From contig CAKVAS010000004.1 in the NCBI GenBank assembly GCA_934725015.1, positions 1-64,000 of the forward strand: DNA of 64,000 nucleotides, given 5' to 3'. Of the stretch, positions 57,920 through 64,000 are shown piece by piece (position 1 is the stretch's first letter; the number at the start of each line of letters is the position of its first letter). Origin of the DNA: an uncultured Bacteroidales bacterium. GTDB lineage: Bacteria; Bacteroidota; Bacteroidia; Bacteroidales; UBA932. The notes below the pieces were generated by a model. The model was not told the origin of the DNA and searched no databases. It saw nothing but the letters and a program-made list of their open reading frames with translations. A program made the translations under genes and the position numbers.

Positions 57920-57950
57920 TTTGCTATGTCGATGTTTTGGACTACCTTTG
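57920..57950 (+). promoter_or_regulatory. MATE transporter promoter
   Basis: TTTG (57920-57923), a 19-nt spacer and TACCTTTG (57943-57950). This is a canonical Bacteroidetes promoter, with the start near 57957 and a 50-nt leader. Confidence 0.8.
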
Positions 57951-58006
57951 CCGACCATTTGTGGGTGGTAGTGTATTAAATTATTATAAGTCAAAGATTT
58001 ATTGCT

Positions 58007-59365
58007 ATGGAAAAGATGAGGGACAGCATCGATTTCAGTTCTGAGAACATCCCCGCGCTTTACCGGAAAGTGCTCTATCCCACGCTGTTGGGAATGCTCG
58101 CCGCCGTGTCTTACACCATCGCGGACGGAATCTTCGTGGGACAGGGCGTGGGAAGCGAAGCCCTCGCTGCAATCAACATCGCCGCTCCGCTCTTTCTCAT
58201 ATCGTCCGGCGTCGCGCTGATGTTCGGCTTCGGCGGCTCGGTCGTGGCATCGATTCATCTCGCGAACGGCAAGGAAAAGACTGCGCGGATTGTCACGACC
58301 CAGTCTCTCGCGGCGGTCGCCCTTGTGCAGCTTCTCGTGACCGCCGTCGCGCTCATGTTTCCGGAGCACACCCTGAGGCTTTTCGGCTGTTCGGATACGC
58401 TGCTGGCTCCCGCGAAGGACTATCTTTTCGGCTATGTGCCCTTCCTCGCCTTCAACGGCCTGCTGATAGCGTCCGAGTTCTTCGTCCGGCTGGACGGCTC
58501 CCCGAAGTTCGCGATGATTGCAAGCGTGGTCGCGTCGGGCATCAACGTGTTCCTCGACTGGCTGTTCATTTTCCCGATGAAGATGGGCATCTTCGGAGCG
58601 GCGCTCGCGACCGGCATAGGCACGGCGTTAGGCATGATTATGCTGGTCCTCTATCTCTCGACTCCTCAGCATAAACTGCATTTCGTGAAGTTCAAGCTCA
58701 CGAGAACAGGGCTCGGGCTGACGCTGCGCAATATAGGGTATATGTGCAAGCTTGGCGTGTCGTCGCTGCTTTCCGAACTTTCAGTGGCGTTTCTCATGCT
58801 CTGCGGCAACTTCGTGTTCATCCGTCTCGCAGGCGACTCCGGCGTGGCGGCGTTCAGCGTCGTGTGCTACCTCTTCCCGGTCGTATTCATGATTAACAAT
58901 TCCATGGGACAGGCGGCCCAGCCCATCATCAGCTACAACTACGGTCTTCGGCGCACGGACAAGACACGCCTCGCGCTCAATGTCTCGATGAAGACCGCGC
59001 TCGTCTATGGCATAGTCATAGTCCTCGTCTCGCTCCTCGGAGCCGAGTGGGTGGTCAAGCTGTTCCTCAAGTCCTCCGACCCTGCCTATCCTCTCGCCGT
59101 CAGCGGCCTGCGCCTTTTCTCTGCCGGATTCATTCCGTTCGCCGTCAATGTCATAGCGATGAGCTATTTCCAGAGCATCGAACGCGCCCGCTCCGCCACC
59201 CTCATCACCGTCCTCCGCAGCTTCGTCTTCATGGGCGCCGCCTTCCTCGCCCTCCCGCCCCTTCTCGGCGTCAAGGGAGCCTGGCTCGCCGTCCCCACCT
59301 CCGAAATCCTCACCATGCTCGTCGTCCTCCTCATCTTCCGGAAGTCCCCGACGGCGAAGCGGTGA
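58007..59365 (+). CDS. MATE-family multidrug/metabolite exporter
   Basis: About 12 transmembrane segments in 452 residues. It has YTIADGIFVGQGVGSEALAA, LMFGFGGSVVASIHLANGKE, NNSMGQAAQPIISYNYG, and SYFQSIERARSATLITVLRS, all typical of the DinF/NorM-type MATE fold. It exports a cationic or other substrate with Na+ or H+; the substrate is unknown. The promoter sits beside a long inverted repeat, which might influence its expression. Confidence 0.9.
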   Translation: MEKMRDSIDFSSENIPALYRKVLYPTLLGMLAAVSYTIADGIFVGQGVGSEALAAINIAAPLFLISSGVALMFGFGGSVVASIHLANGKEKTARIVTTQSLAAVALVQLLVTAVALMFPEHTLRLFGCSDTLLAPAKDYLFGYVPFLAFNGLLIASEFFVRLDGSPKFAMIASVVASGINVFLDWLFIFPMKMGIFGAALATGIGTALGMIMLVLYLSTPQHKLHFVKFKLTRTGLGLTLRNIGYMCKLGVSSLLSELSVAFLMLCGNFVFIRLAGDSGVAAFSVVCYLFPVVFMINNSMGQAAQPIISYNYGLRRTDKTRLALNVSMKTALVYGIVIVLVSLLGAEWVVKLFLKSSDPAYPLAVSGLRLFSAGFIPFAVNVIAMSYFQSIERARSATLITVLRSFVFMGAAFLALPPLLGVKGAWLAVPTSEILTMLVVLLIFRKSPTAKR

Positions 59366-59456
59366 CGGGTAATTCTTAGCGAGTTTGATTCACATGTGCG
59401 GCGAGAAATACTTGCCGCACATTTTCTTTTATCGCGCGCGATTATTTATGCGCTCC

Positions 59457-61016
59457 CTATTCTATCACCCAGTCTTCGATATTGCCCGTGGTGGAGTCGA
59501 AGTTGATGCCCACCTTGGTAATCGGCAAACCACTGAGTGCAAAACGCTTGTGATACTGTCGGAGATTGATTTGGTTCATCGCCGCCTGTGGGCTCTTGTT
59601 CAGCTTCAGCTCCACTAGATAAAGGTCGGTCCTGGTCTGCAACACCATATCTACCCTGCCCTTAGGCGTATGCACCTCCACATCCACAACGAAGGCGGTA
59701 AGAAGGGTGAAGATGATGTAGAGCATCTGCTGGTAATGCCCCTCGTAGTTAGTCACGTTGCAGTAAGGCACCGTGCCGAGATAATCCTGCAACAGATGCA
59801 ATGCCCCGTCCATATCCTTGCGACGGATGAGTCCCGACATTCGGGCTATCGCCACCCCGCCCCGCTCGGCATAGATGCCGTCCACGTAGTTCGGGAGGAG
59901 GTTCTCGAAGAGTCCCACACGAATCTCCTTGTTCGGGATGTCGAGGGTATAGAGTTCGATGTCAGGGTCGTAATCCTTGATAGTGACGTAACCACTCTGA
60001 TACAGGAGAGGCGTGATGGTCTTCATCTTCTCCGTAGGCGCATCGAATGCAGATGCAAGGGCTTCGATAGGAGCGATGTCGGCCGGCAGGACATCAAACT
60101 TATTGAGCATGTTGATGAGATAAGTGGGAGTGCCGGAGCTGAACCAATATTTGCCGAACTTCCGCTCAGAAAAGCAATTGAACAAACTATACGGATTAAA
60201 CACATCCGGCGACACACTTGCGAAATGATAGCCGTCGTAATGCTCCTTCAATTTGGCGATTGTCGCCTCTCTGCTCAACCCTTGTGACTCTGCCAGCTCA
60301 TCGATGTCTTCCGACATCTGAGTCAGCAGTTCCTCCTTGGTGACACCACAGATTCCTGCGTATTCTTCATTCATAGAGATGTTGGTGATATTGTTGAGTT
60401 CGCTGAATATGCTCACCTGCGAGAACTTGGTGATTCCCGTGAGGAAACAGAAACGAAGCTTTGCCTCGCTATACTTCAACGGGCTGAAGAAATTTCGCAT
60501 CGTGTTTCGAAGCACATCGAGCTGTTCCTTCTCATGCGCTACATCAAGCATGGGCGCGTCGTATTCGTCAATGAGTACCACCACCTGCTTGCCGCTCTTC
60601 TCATAAGCGGTATTGATGAGGTCTATCAGGCGATTGTTTGCACCTTTGGCTGGTTTTGTAATACCCCATTTCTTTTCCTCTTCCAACAAACGATAGCCTA
60701 AATACTCATCCAACTGTTCCTTCTCCATGTGCTTGCCTCCGCTCAGGTCGAAGTGAAGCACCGGATATTCTGTCCATTCCTTCTCCAACTTTTCGATGGC
60801 AAGTCCCTTGAAGAGACTCTTCTTTCCCTCGAAATAACTTTGTAAAGTAGTTACTAAGAGCGACTTGCCGAAACGGCGTGGTCGTCCCAGAAAACAATAC
60901 TTACTATTCGTATGGGTCATACGATAGATGTATTCCGTCTTGTCGATATATAGCTTGTCTTTCTCAATGATTTCCGAGAAGGTCTGAATGCCCAAAGGAT
61001 ATAATTTTCTTGCCAT
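59457..61016 (-). CDS. AAA-ATPase-like protein with PD-(D/E)XK nuclease-family C-terminus
   Basis: The N-terminal AAA-ATPase_like domain shows ARKLYPLGIQTFSEIIEKDK, LYIDKTEYI, the P-loop-like GRPRRFGKSLLV and Walker B VVVLIDEYDAPM. The C-terminal DUF1703-type nuclease-like domain has FVVDVEVHTPKGRVDMVLQT, then YLVELKLNKSP with the D...ExK pattern. The family is very abundant in gut Bacteroidetes and has no settled function. Unlike the two DUF4143 loci, no 33-nt operator array was seen upstream. Confidence 0.9.
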   Translation of the reverse strand: MARKLYPLGIQTFSEIIEKDKLYIDKTEYIYRMTHTNSKYCFLGRPRRFGKSLLVTTLQSYFEGKKSLFKGLAIEKLEKEWTEYPVLHFDLSGGKHMEKEQLDEYLGYRLLEEEKKWGITKPAKGANNRLIDLINTAYEKSGKQVVVLIDEYDAPMLDVAHEKEQLDVLRNTMRNFFSPLKYSEAKLRFCFLTGITKFSQVSIFSELNNITNISMNEEYAGICGVTKEELLTQMSEDIDELAESQGLSREATIAKLKEHYDGYHFASVSPDVFNPYSLFNCFSERKFGKYWFSSGTPTYLINMLNKFDVLPADIAPIEALASAFDAPTEKMKTITPLLYQSGYVTIKDYDPDIELYTLDIPNKEIRVGLFENLLPNYVDGIYAERGGVAIARMSGLIRRKDMDGALHLLQDYLGTVPYCNVTNYEGHYQQMLYIIFTLLTAFVVDVEVHTPKGRVDMVLQTRTDLYLVELKLNKSPQAAMNQINLRQYHKRFALSGLPITKVGINFDSTTGNIEDWVIE

Positions 61017-61032
61017 AGTCCGCTATTTTCTG

Positions 61033-61061
61033 CAAATGTACAATTTTATTTGAAAATCAAA
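61033..61061 (-). promoter_or_regulatory. Promoter of the AAA-ATPase-like gene
   Basis: Minus-strand TTTG (61058-61061), a 17-nt spacer and TACATTTG (61033-61040), 16 nt upstream of the ATG. Confidence 0.6.
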
Positions 61062-61163
61062 TCATTACACTCTAAAATCCGCTAAATTTTTTCTCGTCAT
61101 TTACAAGAAATACTCGCTGGTCTTATGCGGCTTGTCCTGAGATATTCTGAAGTGCCGGCACGG

Positions 61164-61862
61164 CTACAGCCGGACTTCGGGGGCTTCGCGGTCGGGGTAG
61201 AGGATGCCGTCGAGGTGGTCGCATTCGTGCTGGAAGATGACTGCGGTGAAGCCTCCTACGGTTTCCGTGACATATTCCCAGTCGGGGGCGGGTGCAATGT
61301 CACCTGCGGCGTCGGTCATCACCGTAACCGTGCCGGCAGCCGTGCCGAGTGCTTCAGCGGCCTTTGCATAGCTGATGATGACGGTGTCCCACCTCTCGAC
61401 GATGCCCCGGCGGCCGGGAATGGAAAGGCAGCCTTCGGCTCCGGTGCGGCGGCCTCCTCGCTCTTCGAGGATGCGGATGTTCGGATAGACCTCAAACGGG
61501 CTGCCGGGCTTGTCGAAGCGCTGGACAGCCACGATTCTGCGGCTCAGTCCGACCTGCGGCCCGGCTATTCCGACGCCGTCCTGCTCCGGGCTCGTCACCG
61601 TCGCGACCATCTGCGAGGCGAGCCTTGCGCAGGGAGACAGGCTGTCGGCGAACATCGCTGCCAGGTCCTCCTCCGAGAAATCCGCGCATGGGGTTCTCAG
61701 GACGAGCGAGTCCTCCCTGTCATAAACCGTGAGTACGCGCATGATGCCGTTCGTGTCGGCGGAGCCGATTGTGCGGAGCTCCTCGCGCGTCAGCCCCATG
61801 TTGCCGCAGGCGGCCGCGATGACTGTGGCTGCGAGTATAAAAATTTTGCCGTAAACTTTCAT
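61164..61862 (-). CDS. Peptide deformylase-like lipoprotein
   Basis: All three deformylase motifs are present: GVGIAGPQVG (motif I variant), EGCLS and QHECDH (metal-binding Cys and two His). The protein begins with a signal peptide and lipobox, MKVYGKIFILAATVIAAACG (Cys19), so it should be exported, unlike cytoplasmic Def. At 232 residues it is longer than usual, with an N-terminal extension and an insertion (EALGTAAGTVTVMTDAAGDI). The active site looks intact. Its natural substrate outside the cytoplasm is unknown. Confidence 0.82.
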   Translation of the reverse strand: MKVYGKIFILAATVIAAACGNMGLTREELRTIGSADTNGIMRVLTVYDREDSLVLRTPCADFSEEDLAAMFADSLSPCARLASQMVATVTSPEQDGVGIAGPQVGLSRRIVAVQRFDKPGSPFEVYPNIRILEERGGRRTGAEGCLSIPGRRGIVERWDTVIISYAKAAEALGTAAGTVTVMTDAAGDIAPAPDWEYVTETVGGFTAVIFQHECDHLDGILYPDREAPEVRL

Positions 61863-61878
61863 TTCATAAAATTTACGG

Positions 61879-61886
61879 CAAATATA
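61879..61886 (-). promoter_or_regulatory. -7 element of the deformylase-like gene
   Basis: Minus-strand TATATTTG, 16 nt upstream of ATG 61862. It makes the in-frame ATG at 61892 impossible as a start. Confidence 0.6.
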
Positions 61887-61926
61887 TAGCAATATTTTCA
61901 GAGTATCCCCGATTTTGAAGGTTTCT

Positions 61927-63309
61927 TTACAAGAAAATGAAATAGAGAAGAATGTAAATCGGGAGCAGGATGACGAGGGAGAACTTGACCATATAGCCGA
62001 AGAATGTCGGCATCTTGATTCCCTGGCTCTCGGCGATGGACTTCACCATGAAGTTCGGACCGTTGCCGATGTAGGTGAGGGAACCGAAAAAGACAGCTCC
62101 GATGGAGATTGCCTTCAACAGCAGTTCCGGGATTCCTGCGACAAAAGGCACTCCGTTGAACACTCCGTCCACGACGCCGGCCTGTGCTGCGGCTACGGAT
62201 TCCGGAAGACCGCTAGCGAGGCTGTGGAAGGCGACGGCGGTAGGGGTGTTGTCGAGGAATGAGCTGAGGGCTCCGGTGGAGAAGTAGAACTCCCAGACCT
62301 GGTCGACGCCGAGCCGGGCAGCGTTCTCCTGCATATAGATGAGCGCCGGGGTCATGGTGACGAAGATTCCGAGGAAGAGCGCCGCCACTTCGAGAATCGG
62401 GCTCCAGGAGAATTTGTTGAGACCGTAGCGGATGTCGTGCGGGGTCGTGTAGATTGATACGCCCATGAGCGCGAGAAGCACGAACTCGCGGAGGAACTTA
62501 ATCCAGAACTTCGCGTCGTCGGCTCCCATCTGCGGGATGAAGCTCGGGTTGATGAAGGCGACTGCGAGTATGACGCCGCCGAGGTACCAGAAGTTCCTCT
62601 TGCCCTGAAAGCGTACCGGCTGCCTGTTTTCAGGAAGTTCGAACGCCGACGGGTCTTCTTTCTTTGAGAAATAGAACCTGTCGCTCAGGTAGTATATGAG
62701 GAGCAGAAGGCCTCCCGTGAAAAGCCACTCCGGAAGCATCTTGAGGAACCATGTGAACGACGCGCCCCTGAGGTAGAGCATGAAGAGAGGCGGGTCTCCG
62801 AGAGGGGAGAGCAGGCCTCCGCAGTTCGCCACGAGGGCGATGAAGAACAGCACCGTGTGCACCTTGTATCTGCGCTTCTCGTTCACGTCAAGCAGCGGTC
62901 GAATCAGCAGCATGGCCGCGCCTGTCGTTCCCATGAAGGAGGACAGCACGAACCCCGTTCCGAGCAGAGCGGTGTTGATGCCTGCGGTCGGTCTGATGTC
63001 TCCTGTGAGATGAATGCCTCCGGTCACGACATAAAGCGTGAGCAGCAGAATCACGAACGGCCCGTAATCGAACAGAATCTGGTGTTCGAGCTCCCCCGCA
63101 AGGCCATGCCTTACAAGGAAAGCCGCCACCGGAGCTCCGAGTATGATTGAAACGAAAAGTTTGTGGGAGTTCTTGTCCCACCATTGTCCGGCGAACAGCG
63201 GCCCGACGGCAATCATAATCAGCATCAGGGCGAAAGGAATCATCGCCCATGCCGGCATTGCCCATTCGGCAGCTGTCGCAACTGTCTCTACGGCTGTAAG
63301 TTGTATCAT
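61927..63309 (-). CDS. NhaD-type Na+/H+ antiporter
   Basis: A membrane protein with about 12 segments. The NhaD/ArsB-like signatures include GGIHLTGDIRPTAGINTALL, GTTGAAMLLIRPLLDVNEKR, FFIALVANCGGLLSPLGDPP and FSTGALSSFLDNTPTAVAFH. It exchanges Na+ for H+ in pH and salt homeostasis. ATG 63309 (MIQLTAVET) is preferred over 63318. A canonical promoter lies at 63331-63361. Confidence 0.92.
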   Translation of the reverse strand: MIQLTAVETVATAAEWAMPAWAMIPFALMLIMIAVGPLFAGQWWDKNSHKLFVSIILGAPVAAFLVRHGLAGELEHQILFDYGPFVILLLTLYVVTGGIHLTGDIRPTAGINTALLGTGFVLSSFMGTTGAAMLLIRPLLDVNEKRRYKVHTVLFFIALVANCGGLLSPLGDPPLFMLYLRGASFTWFLKMLPEWLFTGGLLLLIYYLSDRFYFSKKEDPSAFELPENRQPVRFQGKRNFWYLGGVILAVAFINPSFIPQMGADDAKFWIKFLREFVLLALMGVSIYTTPHDIRYGLNKFSWSPILEVAALFLGIFVTMTPALIYMQENAARLGVDQVWEFYFSTGALSSFLDNTPTAVAFHSLASGLPESVAAAQAGVVDGVFNGVPFVAGIPELLLKAISIGAVFFGSLTYIGNGPNFMVKSIAESQGIKMPTFFGYMVKFSLVILLPIYILLYFIFL

Positions 63310-63330
63310 AACCACCAATAATTAGTGTGG

Positions 63331-63378
63331 CAAATATACCGCTTTTTTGAATTGGGACAAATGATTTTCTTAACTTTG
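63331..63378. promoter_or_regulatory. Divergent promoters for nhaD and the TPM-domain gene
   Basis: Minus strand: TTTG (63358-63361), 19-nt spacer, TATATTTG (63331-63338). Plus strand: TTTG (63346-63349), 21-nt spacer, TAACTTTG (63371-63378). The two promoters interlock over 48 nt. The TPM gene leader (about 63385-63469) contains a degenerate REP-like sequence near 63411-63452. Confidence 0.75.
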
Positions 63379-63469
63379 CGATGATTTGTAAGAAACATGG
63401 GCAACTCTGTCATTCCGGCCATTTGTCATCGGGAGCGGAATCGACGGGTTTGCCGGAAAACAATATGCA

Positions 63470-64000
63470 ATGAAAAAGTTAATAATCGTCATTCTTTCAG
63501 TCCTCCTTCCGCTGGCGGCTCCGGCGCAGGAATCGTCCGAACCGGCAAGATACACCGTCGAGACAGTCCCGCAGACGGAAATTCTCTCATGGAGCTATGT
63601 AACAGACCTTTCTGGGGTCGTCTCCCCGTCCCAGAAGGACAGTCTGAACGCCCTCTGTCATTTCGCGAAGGACTCTCTCCAATCCGAAATTGCGGTCGTC
63701 GTGCTCCCTGCGGTTGACAACGGAAAATACGGCTCGCTTCACGAGTTTGGGGTTGAGCTGTTCAACAAGTGGGGAATCGGCGGAAAGGACAGCGAGAAGG
63801 GGCTTCTGATAGTGCTGGCGACGGCTCCGGGGGAGAGGGAGGTCGTGTTCAACACCGGATATGGTCTTGAGGGCGCGCTGCCGGATGCCTACTGCAAGCG
63901 CATACAGGCTGATGTGATGATTCCTTATATGAAAAGAGGCGAGTATGGTTCCGGGCTCATCGCCGGCGTTTCGGCCGTGAACGGGATTCTCAAGGGGGAT
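63470..64000 (+). CDS. TPM-domain (YgcG-like) exported protein, cut by the window end
   Basis: The first 177 codons are present and the gene runs off the window. The signal peptide MKKLIIVILSVLLPLAAPAQ is followed by a TPM_phosphatase-type domain: VTDLSGVVSPSQKDSLNALC, then EIAVVVLPAVDNG, WGIGGKDSEKGLLIVLATAP, and VVFNTGYGLEGALPD. Relatives often have a C-terminal membrane anchor and a repair- or stress-linked role that is poorly understood. Confidence 0.85.
   Translation, partial: MKKLIIVILSVLLPLAAPAQESSEPARYTVETVPQTEILSWSYVTDLSGVVSPSQKDSLNALCHFAKDSLQSEIAVVVLPAVDNGKYGSLHEFGVELFNKWGIGGKDSEKGLLIVLATAPGEREVVFNTGYGLEGALPDAYCKRIQADVMIPYMKRGEYGSGLIAGVSAVNGILKGD

Noticed and set aside
57324..58006. 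Cobalamin riboswitch or NrdR-box control of nrdD
   Set aside because: The gap contains inverted repeats and promoters, but no recognisable riboswitch core or paired NrdR boxes were found.
1..64000. tRNA, rRNA, tmRNA or RNase P genes
   Set aside because: I looked for characteristic conserved segments on both strands and saw none; a covariance-model scan would be needed to exclude them fully.

Overview
The window looks like a chromosomal segment of a member of the Bacteroidales (Bacteroidota), possibly a gut Rikenellaceae-like lineage. The evidence is a SusC/SusD pair, the promoter consensus TAnnTTTG with a TTTG or TTG box about 19-21 nt upstream, weak ribosome-binding sites, a P/Q-rich SSB, and MurA with Asp at the catalytic-loop position. 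Genus is not decidable here. No rRNA, tRNA, CRISPR array or transposase gene was seen.

Layout. 0.2-9.0 kb is core: a TrmH-type rRNA methyltransferase, aroE, ssb, a membrane-anchored AraC regulator, a TGS/uridine-kinase-type nucleoside kinase and uvrA. 9.1-14.0 kb is an AT-richer accessory patch: two AAA/DUF4143 ATPases, a HigBA toxin-antitoxin pair, a FISUMP lipoprotein behind a structured leader, and a 59-residue protein. 14.0-37.8 kb returns to core: an MBL hydrolase, a deoxynucleoside kinase, an acyl-CoA synthetase, a sugar permease with a ROK kinase, miaA, yigZ, a serC-serA-DUF1015-G1PDH cluster, DUF3127, an FKBP isomerase, recQ, a DUF308 protein, dnaG, metG and murB.

37.8-44.3 kb is a second accessory island: an N-terminally deleted ATPase, a candidate small RNA, a DUF4417 gene overlapping two unknown genes in a toxin/immunity-like arrangement, a DUF262-HNH nuclease with an EcoRI-type methylase, a structured RNA candidate and a MazE/VapC pair. 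44.3-64.0 kb holds an ICMT-like methyltransferase, murA, a SusC/SusD locus with two lipoproteins, an O-methyltransferase, nrdG and nrdD, a MATE exporter, an AAA-ATPase with a nuclease-like tail, a lipoprotein peptide deformylase, an NhaD antiporter and the start of a TPM-domain protein.

The most unusual content is not protein-coding. (1) An approximately 87-nt repeat core, in full or shrunken form, sits at the 3' ends of at least six genes. Each copy is bracketed by a gene-specific inverted repeat that usually contains the host gene's stop codon. (2) Two ATPase loci carry three copies of a palindrome at exactly 33-nt spacing; the two palindromes are unrelated in sequence but identical in geometry. 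A third ATPase has 23-nt direct repeats at its promoter. (3) REP-like palindromes are scattered throughout. Three have grown into 24- or 27-nt tandem arrays, and one is translated inside murB. (4) The nrdD/MATE intergenic region holds two long inverted repeats in interleaved (a-b-a'-b') order.
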